A stretch of DNA of 64,000 nucleotides, from NCBI RefSeq assembly GCF_004123295.1, contig NZ_SDMK01000002.1:888784-952783 (forward strand). The letters run 5' to 3'. This document shows, piece by piece, positions 41,001 to 48,754 of the stretch. A program made the translations under genes and the position numbers. Source of the DNA: Silvibacterium dinghuense. Lineage in GTDB: Bacteria; Acidobacteriota; Terriglobia; Terriglobales; Acidobacteriaceae. The notes under the pieces were generated by a model that saw only the letters and a program-made list of their open reading frames with translations, was not told where the DNA came from and did not search any database. Every line of letters starts with the position of its first letter. Position 1 is the stretch's first letter.

Positions 41001-42404
41001 GTTCCAGAAGGAATGGCGATGCTGTCCCTGGATGCGCGAGTTCGTCACATTCGAGAGCGTGAGGTGCGGCAGCGCGTAGGCGAAGATCGCCGCCCAGTAG
41101 CCAGGCACATTCGTGTGCGAAAGCAGCAGGTAGATCAGCGGCGAAGTAAGGAAGATCAACCGCGGCAACGCGTACATGAAATGCGTCATGGCGTTGAAGT
41201 AGCAGAGGCGCTGCGCGAGCTTCAGCCCGCGGCAGAAGAGCGGGTTGTCGGTGCGCAGAATCTGGATCATCCCGCGCGCCCAGCGAATACGCTGCTTCAC
41301 ATGGCCGGAGAGCCGCTCGGTGGCAAGTCCCGCAGCCTGCGGAATGTTGATGTACGCCGTATTCCAGCCATTCATTTGCATACGCAGCGAAGTATGCGCA
41401 TCCTCAGTCACTGTCTCGACCGCAATGCCTCCGATCTCGTCGAGCGCAGTGCGCCGCAGCACGGCGCAGGAGCCGCAGAAGAAGGTCGCATTCCAGAAAT
41501 CGTTGCCGTCCTGCACGATGCCGTAGAAAAGTTCGCCCTCGTTCGGAATCGTGCGGAACTGGTGCAGGTTCCGCTCAAAGGGATCGGGCGAATAGAAATG
41601 GTGCGGCGTCTGCAGCATCGCCAGGTTCTGATCGCGCAGGAACCACCCCATCGTCATCTGCATGAAGCTGCGCGTCGGCACGTGATCGCAATCGAAGATC
41701 GCGACATATGGGCTCTTGAGCTTCTCGAGTGCGCGATTGATGTTGCCGGCCTTGGCATGCTTGTTGTCGGTGCGAGTCATATACCCGACACCGGCCTCCT
41801 CGGCAAACTGGCGAAATTCTTCGCGCTTGCCGTCATCCAGGATGTAGACGTGCAGCTTGTCCGCAGGCCAGTCGATATTCAGTGCCGCCAGCGCGGTATA
41901 GCGCACCACGCTGAGCGGCTCATTGTAGGTCGGAATGAGCAGATCGACATCCGGCCACTCCGTGATCTCTTCCGGAAGCGGCACTGGAGCACGGCGCAGC
42001 GGCCAGATCGTCTGCATGAAGCCGAGAAAGAGAATGATGAAGGCGTAGGTTTCCGCGCCCACCAGCACAAAGATGAAGAACGCATCCAGCGGGCCCCATT
42101 TGCTGCCCGGGTCCTGAAAGAAATCGATCACCGTGCCGATGCGCCACCACGCATAGCGAAAGGTGGAGAACATCGACATCACCATCAGCGCCAGCGTGAT
42201 GATGTAGGAATTCGAAACACGGTTAAGCCACAGCGCCAGAAGAATGGCCAGCAGTCCCATCACCGCCTGCTGAGGCCAGGTGAGGGGAAGAATGGCGAAG
42301 TAGATCATGCAGGTCAGGCCAAGTAGAAGCAGCGTGCCGCGTGAAAGCCGGGGGAAAAAACCCTCACCGGACTCCACGTGCTTCCAGACATCGGGTACAG
42401 CCAT
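38010..42404 (-). CDS. bcsAB: BcsA-BcsB fusion: cellulose synthase catalytic subunit with PilZ, plus periplasmic subunit
   Basis: The 1464-residue protein joins both subunits. Residues 1-690 are BcsA: transmembrane helices, GT2 residues Asp190/191 (YILDDGK), DCD 238-240, TED 333-335 and QRIRW 371-375, four further helices, then a PilZ domain (~577-690) with a RQQVR-type arginine pair before DGSSGG (608-613), the c-di-GMP-binding pattern. Residues ~735-1464 are BcsB: an internal signal-like helix (VASILLFPLLLAAAARLHA), periplasmic carbohydrate-binding and ferredoxin-like domains, and a C-terminal anchor helix (VAIAIFVVSFVFAIWIRTW). It polymerises UDP-glucose into beta-1,4-glucan and exports it. 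Fusion of A and B is also known in Komagataeibacter acsAB. It starts right after the bcsQ stop. Confidence 0.95.
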   Translation of the reverse strand: MAVPDVWKHVESGEGFFPRLSRGTLLLLGLTCMIYFAILPLTWPQQAVMGLLAILLALWLNRVSNSYIITLALMVMSMFSTFRYAWWRIGTVIDFFQDPGSKWGPLDAFFIFVLVGAETYAFIILFLGFMQTIWPLRRAPVPLPEEITEWPDVDLLIPTYNEPLSVVRYTALAALNIDWPADKLHVYILDDGKREEFRQFAEEAGVGYMTRTDNKHAKAGNINRALEKLKSPYVAIFDCDHVPTRSFMQMTMGWFLRDQNLAMLQTPHHFYSPDPFERNLHQFRTIPNEGELFYGIVQDGNDFWNATFFCGSCAVLRRTALDEIGGIAVETVTEDAHTSLRMQMNGWNTAYINIPQAAGLATERLSGHVKQRIRWARGMIQILRTDNPLFCRGLKLAQRLCYFNAMTHFMYALPRLIFLTSPLIYLLLSHTNVPGYWAAIFAYALPHLTLSNVTNSRIQGQHRHSFWNEIYETVLSPYILLPTMMALINPKLGKFDVTAKGGVVKKDFFDSRIAQPFMVLMLFNFLGLLMVIPRFFHVPGLGYFWDGTHPGTIIMNGIWTVFNIIILAVATAVARESRQQRQQVRINFTIPVRVKLSGRVSFEAETIDGSSGGFALRMKESCPLTAGQSVRIVFPLRLGDAELPATIVSHDRDTMRLQFDALTITEEELLTMVLYSRADTWLKWGESREVDNPGRSFVRILQLSRIGLRETFLTLIPRRKRSQKQRKLVPKNVASILLFPLLLAAAARLHAAPVAPVAPAASETAGSFRSAFTLRDLGMSAPVEMRGIDSTFTLPFALPQNQIVKTASLHMIYHFSPGLIPAMSHIKVMVNGSVVGVVQPPAMPAAGDAILDQTFTLPPDLLVRNNQVSFEFIGHYVMVCEDPANTVLWARVDPTSTIQINGDLLPLTDDLKFLPLPFFDAVLSQPPVVPIAFTGNPTPAVLQAAGIVASYFGVQANSRSVRFPTSIGALPTGNVVLVSDNPASLPASFNLGVLSGPTLAVRPNPTDPYGKVLIVTGADSKQLLTAAQALSLGWNGIQGATVTVQNFVPPAQRRPDDAPRWARTDRRISIADYASPEQLKTDGSAPIETFFRTPPDLYYADKNNTILHVDYRYNPIPIGSNSSVQVQVNHAYLGSLPLIPGKSATKNTAATMALPVVDLRPFSDTIDFIYTFQVQKAGGCKDTTPINMQGSILGSSYLDLRGFAHWAAMPNLDLFASAGFPFTRYADLSETEVVLPQTPSAQEIELYLTLMGHFGAQTGFPVLRVAVGDAEDMKSGVDRDFLVIGTGDDNPGMDRGEKNMSVLFSANGLSVHDTEGFFAPLHKAWWKIRQIDQQVSGEINITGLPQAVVEGFESPWTNKRSVVLINLRDSAEAEPFLARFLKVAQSSEITGTVSVLHGATFQSFRIGNAVYHVGYLPWWQALDLWFTEMPWTVAIAIFVVSFVFAIWIRTWLRRRARERLQVYQ

Positions 42405-43769
42405 CTATGAGCTCCGTTCCTGCTCGCTCCAGCGGCGGCCGCGGATAGTTCCATCTGCGGGAGCCGCGAAGCGGCGTACCCAGGAGGCGAGAGAGGCATA
42501 ATCTTCGGCAACTGGGGCGCCCGGCGAGTAGTCCATCACGGTCATGCCTTCCGCCAGGGCCTCGGAGAGCGCAGTCGAGCAGTGGAGCGCAAAAGGCAGA
42601 AGCCGGTCCCCCAGCCGCTGACGCAGAATCTCGCGCACCTCGACATGCAGCGGAACAGCAGGATCGAAGCCATTCAACAGATACACCGGCTCCAGAAGAT
42701 GGACATCCCTCTCATCCGCATGCGTGAACATGCGCGCAAAGCACTCCTCGAGCGTCTGCAGCGAAGCCAGCGAGTGAATATCCGGAGTAAGCGGCACCAG
42801 AACCCGCGGAGAAAAACGGGCAATCTGGCGCAGAAGATCGGCCGAGGCCGTAGCGATATCGATCAGGATGCGGCTGGCACGGCCCGCATGCTGCTGTAGA
42901 AGATCGGCCAGGCGAGAAGACGGCGCACCGGTGCTCAGAAGCCGGACCGCCGCGTCCTGATCGCCGCCGGTAAAGCTGCGAACCACGCCGGGACGGCTCT
43001 CCTGCGCGCCGTAATAGAGGTGCAGCATCCCGTAGGGATTCGTGTCCACGAGCAGCACCTCTTCTCCGAAGGCAGCAAGCGCCCGTCCCAGGGTGGCCAC
43101 GAGCCCCGTCTTGCCGACGCCCCCAGCCAGCGAAAAAACAGCAAGGACAGGTGTCCGAAGCCCCTGCTCCGAAACACGATACGGTTCAGGCTGACCGGCA
43201 ATGCGGTTGAGCGCATACCAGCGGTCAGAGACGCGCAACCTCTCCGCCGGAGCCGGGGTGCGGAAAGGCGCCGCCGCTCGCGGCAATTCCCTTTCGAAAT
43301 TCGCCGCAGGCGCAGCGGCCAGCTCTTCCCAGAAACCGCGGGACGCTGGTTCAGGAAGGGGCTCGACGACCGGAGCCGAAACCCGGGCCGGCGCAGCAGG
43401 CGGTTCAGCAGCCATAGCCGGTGCGGCGATAGGGACGCTGGCTATCGGGAGCGGAGCCGACATCTCGACGGGGATCGCGGGAGAAGCCGCTTCGGCGGCA
43501 ACCGGCTTCGCCGCCTGCGCGACGACCGGCTCTGCAACCGCTTCCGGTTTTTCCAGCGCAGCTTTCCCGGTGGCGGCCTCCTCGACTGGGGGCTCGACCT
43601 CAACCCGTCGGGGACGAGGCTGAGAGCGGAACTCCTGCCGCGTGGAGCTGAAGTCGCGATACTTGATGCCGTGGAGATTGGCCCAGGAGTAAAGGGTGGC
43701 AATGTCCTCGGGTAATGCAGAAACAGATTCGGCCGCGGCCGGGGGGGTGGTGTGCTTTTCAGCGCTCAT
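42405..43769 (-). CDS. BcsQ-like ParA ATPase with BcsR-like N-terminus
   Basis: The ATG at 43769 follows GAGGG and gives 454 residues. Residues ~19-41 (LPEDIATLYSWANLHGIKYRDFS) resemble the short BcsR protein, which ends in a Tyr-x-Asp-Phe/Ile-Ser motif. A ~150-residue Pro/Ala-rich linker follows, then a MinD/ParA ATPase with AGGVGKT at 215-221; as in E. coli BcsQ, the first signature Lys of the deviant Walker A is missing. Later blocks (LLVDTNPYG; ILIDIATASADLL) fit. BcsQ/BcsR activate and position the cellulose synthase. The stop TAG directly abuts the BcsAB ATG. Whether the N-terminus truly is BcsR needs a profile search. Confidence 0.85.
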   Translation of the reverse strand: MSAEKHTTPPAAAESVSALPEDIATLYSWANLHGIKYRDFSSTRQEFRSQPRPRRVEVEPPVEEAATGKAALEKPEAVAEPVVAQAAKPVAAEAASPAIPVEMSAPLPIASVPIAAPAMAAEPPAAPARVSAPVVEPLPEPASRGFWEELAAAPAANFERELPRAAAPFRTPAPAERLRVSDRWYALNRIAGQPEPYRVSEQGLRTPVLAVFSLAGGVGKTGLVATLGRALAAFGEEVLLVDTNPYGMLHLYYGAQESRPGVVRSFTGGDQDAAVRLLSTGAPSSRLADLLQQHAGRASRILIDIATASADLLRQIARFSPRVLVPLTPDIHSLASLQTLEECFARMFTHADERDVHLLEPVYLLNGFDPAVPLHVEVREILRQRLGDRLLPFALHCSTALSEALAEGMTVMDYSPGAPVAEDYASLASWVRRFAAPADGTIRGRRWSEQERSS

Positions 43770-44134
43770 GGGATGACCCTCGTACCCGTCTCGTTCGTCA
43801 TGGCTAAAAGCAAAACTGCCAGGCAAATTCCTTCAGAATCGCCACAAATCAATCAAAAACAGCCACTTGCAAGTAAATCTTGCCCAACCTCTGTCTATTC
43901 CTTAAGTCACTGCCCACTGCCTCCAGGGGGATAAGGCAGAGCCGAAAGAGGATGGAGAGAACTTCGGGCAGCCTTCCGGGGGAAACCCTGCAACTGCTTT
44001 CTTCTCCATCTTTTCCGGTCTGATGAGCGGACTCTGTACGAACAGGGGACAGGGTACATAGTAATGCGGAACACGTTACTTTTGGATAGGTTTTTCGTAA
44101 GGCCAATGACCGTGTGATAATTTGAACAAGGTAA
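43770..44134. other. 365-bp gene-free region upstream of bcsQ and tRNA-Lys
   Basis: No credible gene is seen. It contains the palindrome ACTTGCAAGT (43865-43874), which might be an operator for the bcs operon, and the likely tRNA promoter near 44113. I looked for a c-di-GMP riboswitch on the bcs side and did not find its conserved core. Confidence 0.5.
44113..44121 (+). promoter_or_regulatory. Extended -10 element upstream of tRNA-Lys
   Basis: TGTGATAAT fits an extended -10 (TGnTATAAT, one mismatch), with transcription starting about seven bases before the tRNA. The -35 position (TTTCGT, 44093-44098) is weak. Confidence 0.45.
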
Positions 44135-44210
44135 GAGCCTGTAGCTCAGTTGGTAGAGCATCGCCCTTTTAAGGCGCTGGTCCTGGGTTCGAGCCCCAGC
44201 GGGCTCACCA
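44135..44210 (+). tRNA. tRNA-Lys (anticodon TTT)
   Basis: The 76-base sequence folds into the cloverleaf: acceptor GAGCCTG/CGGGCTC with one G-U pair, D arm GCTC/GAGC, anticodon loop CTTTTAA with anticodon TTT, T arm CTGGG/CCCAG with TTCGAGC, and an encoded CCA. The first anticodon-stem pair (T-C) is mismatched. It reads lysine codons AAA and AAG. It is followed by a strong terminator. Confidence 0.96.
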
Positions 44211-44241
44211 CGGTTTTCTAGTGGGACTTTTGAGCACATAA

Positions 44242-44270
44242 AAACGCCCGGAGCCATGCTCCGGGCGTTT
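44242..44270. terminator. Bidirectional terminator between tRNA-Lys and galT
   Basis: AAACGCCCGGAGC and GCTCCGGGCGTTT form a perfect 13-bp stem with a CAT loop and A/T tails, suited to both the tRNA and the convergent galT gene. Confidence 0.9.
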
Positions 44271-44315
44271 CTGTATGCGGTAACTGCTGCTCAGCTCTGG
44301 CGGTGGCCCACAGCC

Positions 44316-45359
44316 CTACTTCAAGGTGAAGTGCGTGCTAGAGAGCTGTTGCAGTCGCTCGGCTGCGCCCTCGGGCGTGATATCGCGCTGTGGCATGCCC
44401 AGCATCTCGAATCCCACCATGAACTTACGCACAGTTGCCGAACGCAGCAGCGGAGGATAGAAGTGGGCATGGAAATGCCACTCCGGATGATCTGAACCGT
44501 CCACCGGCGACTGGTGGAAGCCCATCGTGTAGGGGAAGCTCACCTCGAACAGGTTGTCATAGCGGGTGGTGACCTGCTTCAGAATGTCGGCCAGCGAGGT
44601 CTTCTCACGGTCGGTGAACTCCGCCATCGAGCCGAGATGGCGCTTAGCCAGCACCAGTGTCTCGAACGGCCACACCGCCCACCAGGGCACCACGGCGGCA
44701 AAGTCCTCGTTCTCGCAGACCACGCGGGTCTTCTCGCCCAGCTCGACCTTCAGATAGTCGCAAAGCAGGCAGCTCTTGTGCTCGGCAAGATAATCGCGCT
44801 GCGCCTCTGTCTCGGCGGCCGGCTCATCCGGCACGTGCTCGGTGGCCCAGATCTGGCAGTGCGGGTGAGGATTGCTGGCGCCCATCATGGCCCCGCGGTT
44901 CTCAAAAATCTGGACGTAATTCAGCTCCGGCACAGCCGCAAGCGCGATGTACTCCTCCGTCCAGGCGTCCACGACCTTGCGGATATCCTCGAGCCGCATA
45001 CGCGGCAGCGTCAGGCTGTGATCAGGATGGAAACAAAGGACCTTGCAGCGGCCGCGCTCGCGCTCGGCATGGAGCAGCGGATGCACATCCTGCGGCGGCG
45101 CAGGCGAATCGGGCAGCAGAGCTGCATAATCGTTGTCGAAAATGTACACGCTTTCATATGGAGGCGTGACATGCCCACCGGCACGCGTATTGCCCGGACA
45201 GAGGTAGCAGCTGGGGTCGTAATGCACATCGGAAAACCCCGAAGATGGGTTGACCTCACCCTGCCAGGGGCGCTGGGTGCGATGCGGCGAAATCAGCACC
45301 CATTCGCGGCGGAGAGGATTGTAGCGGCGGTGCGGGAATTGCAATGCAGAGGATGACAC
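44316..45359 (-). CDS. galT: Galactose-1-phosphate uridylyltransferase
   Basis: The 347-residue protein starts at a GTG. The HIT-family active site NPHPHCQIW contains the nucleophilic His, and the zinc/structural sites CYLC and HxxxxxxH (YTMGFHQSPVDGSDHPEWHFHAHFYPP) are present. It transfers UMP from UDP-glucose to galactose-1-phosphate in the Leloir pathway. Length is typical. It is the third gene of a minus-strand run behind ATP-grasp and DinB-like genes, 54 bp from the latter. No galK or galE is beside it. Confidence 0.95.
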   Translation of the reverse strand: MSSSALQFPHRRYNPLRREWVLISPHRTQRPWQGEVNPSSGFSDVHYDPSCYLCPGNTRAGGHVTPPYESVYIFDNDYAALLPDSPAPPQDVHPLLHAERERGRCKVLCFHPDHSLTLPRMRLEDIRKVVDAWTEEYIALAAVPELNYVQIFENRGAMMGASNPHPHCQIWATEHVPDEPAAETEAQRDYLAEHKSCLLCDYLKVELGEKTRVVCENEDFAAVVPWWAVWPFETLVLAKRHLGSMAEFTDREKTSLADILKQVTTRYDNLFEVSFPYTMGFHQSPVDGSDHPEWHFHAHFYPPLLRSATVRKFMVGFEMLGMPQRDITPEGAAERLQQLSSTHFTLK

Positions 45360-45413
45360 AGGCCTTCCTTTCAGGAACTCCCCTCGATTGAACCACGAAC
45401 CGCTCCCCTTCTT

Positions 45414-45956
45414 CTACGGCTGCGGCTTGCGATGGAGCAATTCCCATATGTGGGCAAGGTGGTGGTCGTCGTGTTCCGCGACAAAGAAAAGGTGATCCAC
45501 AAGCCGGAAAGGGGTTTTGAGACGTGGATGCGGAAGCGTATGCGCAGCGAGCGCCGGATCTAACGCCTCGACGGCATCGAACAGTGCCATGCGGGCACTG
45601 CGGAAGCCGGCAAGAATCTCTTCCAGCGGCCAGGAGTTGTAATCGGCCAGGTCTGTGGCAGCATTGGCAAGGTCGGTGGGCGTGAGGTTGACGCTGTCGC
45701 GGGCATAGTCATGCACCCGCGCAAGCCAGAGCGGCTCGAGCTGGAGAAGATGCCCTGCCTGCTCCTGTGCCGACCACTTCCCTTCCGGCTTACGCACCAG
45801 AGCCTCCCGGCTGACGCCGCGCAGAACCTCTTCCAGGCGGGCAGGAGTGCCATGCAACCGCATCCGCAGGTTGGGCAGCAACGAAACAGGAAAAGCGAAG
45901 TCGAAGCGACGCTCGAACCACGCAGGAATGCTGCTGCGGTCAGCGATAGAACTCAT
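45414..45956 (-). CDS. DinB-like metal-binding protein
   Basis: The ATG at 45956 gives 180 residues. A four-helix-bundle DinB/YfiT pattern is visible, with His ligands in SAQEQAGHLLQLEPLW and VAEHDDHHLAHIWELL. Many members are thiol-dependent transferases or have unknown activity; none can be assigned here. It lies between the ATP-grasp gene (45-bp spacing) and galT and probably shares their transcript. Confidence 0.85.
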   Translation of the reverse strand: MSSIADRSSIPAWFERRFDFAFPVSLLPNLRMRLHGTPARLEEVLRGVSREALVRKPEGKWSAQEQAGHLLQLEPLWLARVHDYARDSVNLTPTDLANAATDLADYNSWPLEEILAGFRSARMALFDAVEALDPALAAHTLPHPRLKTPFRLVDHLFFVAEHDDHHLAHIWELLHRKPQP

Positions 45957-46001
45957 GATGAAAGCCAGTCTACATGCCGGCAACGAACAGGGTACGCTCC
46001 G

Positions 46002-47207
46002 CTACGCCGTGGGCTTATCCGGCACCGGAGCCGTCGCCAGGAAGCGCTCGGCGAACTGCGTGCTGTAATCCTCGAGAAGCGTTTTTACCCGGGCAGGATC
46101 GGGCGAGCGGAGGATCAGCCCGGCATGATGATGCTTGTCGATGCGCTCGACGATCTCCGGCGCGTTGAAGTCCGAGGTATCGGGCTGCGCCGTGCGCGCC
46201 AGGCACAGCACGCTGCCCGCATAAAGCTCTTCCTGCTTCGGCAGCGCGTAGCTCTGGTAGCGGAGATGGTTGATCTCGATGCGCGCCCACTCCGCCCATA
46301 GATCGATACCTGTGGCATGGCGAACCACATCCGAGATGAACGCACCACCTACACGAGCTGCGACCTCGAGGAAGTAGTAACGGCCGTCCTCGCCGTGGAT
46401 ATATTCCGCGTGGGTCACACCGCGGACCATCCCCATGCGCGGCACCAGCTCTCCGTTGATGCCGGTGAGAGCGCGGACTTCGGGCGAGGTGCGGTCGAGG
46501 ATGCGCGTGGTGAAAACACCGCCCTCGTGCATCACCTTCATCGGCGGCTGGCCGTAACGGCTCACCGAGGTGAAGAGGACATCGCGCTCGCTGATGATCG
46601 AATCGACGTGATAGATCTGCCCGGGGATGAAGCGCTCGAGGAGGAAATAGCTCTGCCGGTCGCCCAATTCATCCAGAGCGCGCCAGAGCTCATCCGGTTC
46701 CATGATCCGGCGGATGCCGATGGCCGAAGCCTCGGAGCGCGGCTTCAGCAGCCACGGCCCGGGCACGGAATCCATCCACTCGCGGAGATCGTCATAGTTG
46801 AAGATGCCGATAAAGTCAGGCACCAGAGCACCGGCGCGCTCGGCCTCGAAGCGCATGGCCAGCTTGTCGCGGAAGTGCGCGGTCAGCGTGCGCCCCATGC
46901 CGGGAATGCGCATGTGCTCGCGGAGATGCGCGGCCGTCTCCATGTCGAATTCGTCGAGCGCAACAATGCGGTCGAAGCGGTGCGTGCGAGCCAGCCAGGT
47001 CACGGTATTGGTGATCTGCTCGAGCGTAAGACCGGCCGGCATGGTCTCAAAGGCTTCGAGGCTCTCGAAGGGCCACTCCGCATCGCGGTGTTTGTCGAGC
47101 GTCAGCAGGACAACCTTGCAGCCCATCGCTTCGGCCTGACGCAGAAAGGCATGGCCCTTGACATAGGAGGAGATGCAGAGGAGGCGCTCTTTCCGAGGCT
47201 GGCTCAT
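46002..47207 (-). CDS. ATP-grasp domain protein, carboxylate-amine ligase-like
   Basis: The 401-residue protein has an N-terminal pre-ATP-grasp domain (LLCISSYVKGHAFLRQAEAMGCKVVLL) and an ATP-grasp domain with the phosphate-binding segment (WLLKPRSEASAIGIRRI), the ribose/metal segment (FLLERFIPGQIYHVDSI) and YFLEVAARVGGAF, where Glu and Asn-type ligands coordinate Mg2+. Such enzymes couple ATP to amide or peptide-like bond formation through an acyl phosphate; the substrates are unknown. It is divergent from the DUF4254 gene across 55 bp and heads the ATP-grasp - DinB - galT run. Confidence 0.88.
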   Translation of the reverse strand: MSQPRKERLLCISSYVKGHAFLRQAEAMGCKVVLLTLDKHRDAEWPFESLEAFETMPAGLTLEQITNTVTWLARTHRFDRIVALDEFDMETAAHLREHMRIPGMGRTLTAHFRDKLAMRFEAERAGALVPDFIGIFNYDDLREWMDSVPGPWLLKPRSEASAIGIRRIMEPDELWRALDELGDRQSYFLLERFIPGQIYHVDSIISERDVLFTSVSRYGQPPMKVMHEGGVFTTRILDRTSPEVRALTGINGELVPRMGMVRGVTHAEYIHGEDGRYYFLEVAARVGGAFISDVVRHATGIDLWAEWARIEINHLRYQSYALPKQEELYAGSVLCLARTAQPDTSDFNAPEIVERIDKHHHAGLILRSPDPARVKTLLEDYSTQFAERFLATAPVPDKPTA

Positions 47208-47262
47208 TGGGAAGCTCCGCGAAGATGTGCGTTAGTTCTAACATAAGGGTGGGACGGTTTCG

Positions 47263-47949
47263 ATGAGTGAATTGCAAGAGAATACGCTGGTTTCCCTGCT
47301 CGACGCGTCCGCAGTGACGGCGCTGCAGGATGCCACCACTGCGGCATGGCATGGCGAAGCGACCGGCTACCCGCTGAAACCCGCAAATGAACTGATGGCA
47401 GCGGTGCTCGAACTGCACCGCGCCAACTTCGAGCTGTGGCACATTGAGGACCAGGCGCGCGTGCCTGGAGCGAGCGACCGTCAGATTGCCGAGACCAAGC
47501 GGGCCATCGACAAGGTGAACCAGCGGCGCAACGATCTGGCCGAACAGACCGACGTGCGCCTGCTCGAGACCCTCGAAGCGCATGGGCTGCCACGCGCCGC
47601 AGCTGAACTGCACTCGGAATCGCCCGGCCTGATGCTCGACCGGCTGTCGATTTTGGCGCTGAAAATCTATCACACCCGCGAAGAGGTGCAGCGCGAGAAC
47701 GCGCCCGAAGGCCACCGGCAACGCAACGAAATCCGGCTGGCGGTGTTATTGACGCAACGAGACGATCTCGCCGGATGCCTCGGCGCGCTGTGGCAGAACA
47801 TCCTCAGCGGAGAACGGCGTTTCAAGGTCTACCGGCAGATGAAGATGTATAACGATCCTTCGCTGAACCCCGCGGTCTATGGCACGCAAAAAAGCCCGGC
47901 GGGGACACCGGAAGACACAGCGCAGAAGGACGAGGAAAAGAGCATCTGA
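47263..47949 (+). CDS. DUF4254 family protein
   Basis: The 228-residue protein has the DUF4254 signature LHRANFELWHIEDQARVPG and a second conserved block SPGLMLDRLSILALKIYH. It is all-alpha by composition, cytoplasmic and without catalytic motifs I can name. The tail (~205-228) is polar and likely disordered. It has a GGGTGGGA ribosome-binding region. Its divergent ATP-grasp partner shares the 55-bp control region, so co-regulation is likely. Confidence 0.85.
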   Translation: MSELQENTLVSLLDASAVTALQDATTAAWHGEATGYPLKPANELMAAVLELHRANFELWHIEDQARVPGASDRQIAETKRAIDKVNQRRNDLAEQTDVRLLETLEAHGLPRAAAELHSESPGLMLDRLSILALKIYHTREEVQRENAPEGHRQRNEIRLAVLLTQRDDLAGCLGALWQNILSGERRFKVYRQMKMYNDPSLNPAVYGTQKSPAGTPEDTAQKDEEKSI

Positions 47950-48017
47950 ACAAGAGGGACACATCGCTTTACCACTGCTCTGTACCCATGCTCCATGGCG
48001 GTGTGACCTTCCGGTTC

Positions 48018-48046
48018 TTGACGCAGCGCGAGACAGTACGTATAAA
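48018..48046 (+). promoter_or_regulatory. Sigma70-type promoter for TPR-yvcK genes
   Basis: TTGACG (48018-48023), 17 bases, TATAAA (48041-48046) is a near-consensus promoter. It predicts a start near 48053 and a ~85-base leader before the ATG at 48136. The leader can form a short GCCGTAGCCGATCACGGC hairpin. Confidence 0.75.
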
Positions 48047-48135
48047 TGCGACGATAATGGCAATTCTGCCGTAGCCGATCACGGCAATCACCGCTATCAA
48101 CCAGGCTGCCCATGCGGCCTAAAGGAATAGTCTTC

Positions 48136-48693
48136 ATGCAGGAAGCACGCTCCGCAGGCGCCAAGAATCGCGCCCAGGCGGCCGGCATCGAAAAAAAAAC
48201 CAAGACGCAGAGCGCGGAGTCCGCACCCTTCGAGCAGTTTCAGCGTGCCGTTCAGCTGATGCAGGAGGGCAAGTATGACAAGGCGCGGGATCTCTTCGCA
48301 CAACTGTCCAGCGAAGGCATTCCGGAGCTGGCCGACCGCTCGCGCGTCTACCTCGCGGTCTGCTCACGCTACTCCTCCCGCGAGAGCCTGAACTTCGCCA
48401 GCATGGAAGAGCGGTACGACTACGCGGTCTCGCTGCTGAACCAGGGACAGTACGAGGACGCTCGCGATCAGTTCGAAGGCATGCTGGAACGCAATCCCGA
48501 CGCGGACTACGCACACTACGGGCTCGCGCTTCTGAACAGCATGACCGGACAGGCGGAGGAATGCCTCGAGCACCTCTCGCGAGCCATCGAGCTGAACTCG
48601 CGCAATCGCCTCCAGGCACGCAGCGATGCGGACTTCGCCGACATGGCCGACGATCCGCGCTTCACCGAGCTGCTGTATCCGGAGACGCAGTAG
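48136..48693 (+). CDS. TPR-repeat protein
   Basis: The ATG at 48136 has AAAGGA 10 bases upstream and gives 185 residues. Two to three TPR units are visible (FQRAVQLMQEGKYDKARDLFAQL; YDYAVSLLNQGQYEDARDQFEGML; AHYGLALLNSMTGQAEECLEHLSRAI). A basic N-terminal tail precedes them. No signal peptide, so it acts in the cytoplasm, probably as a binding adaptor. It is transcribed from the promoter at 48018 and precedes yvcK by 61 bp. Confidence 0.82.
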   Translation: MQEARSAGAKNRAQAAGIEKKTKTQSAESAPFEQFQRAVQLMQEGKYDKARDLFAQLSSEGIPELADRSRVYLAVCSRYSSRESLNFASMEERYDYAVSLLNQGQYEDARDQFEGMLERNPDADYAHYGLALLNSMTGQAEECLEHLSRAIELNSRNRLQARSDADFADMADDPRFTELLYPETQ

Positions 48694-48754
48694 GCCACCC
48701 CGGCAGACCCGCAAAGCGACGCTGGTCGGGATACACTCATCTCAGTACATCGAG

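Noticed and set aside
43770-44134. Possible c-di-GMP riboswitch before bcsQ
   Set aside because: The conserved GEMM core and tetraloop-receptor segments are not seen on the minus strand.
43849-44257. Short minus-strand ORFs upstream of bcsQ and across the tRNA
   Set aside because: They cross the tRNA and have no ribosome-binding site or domain.
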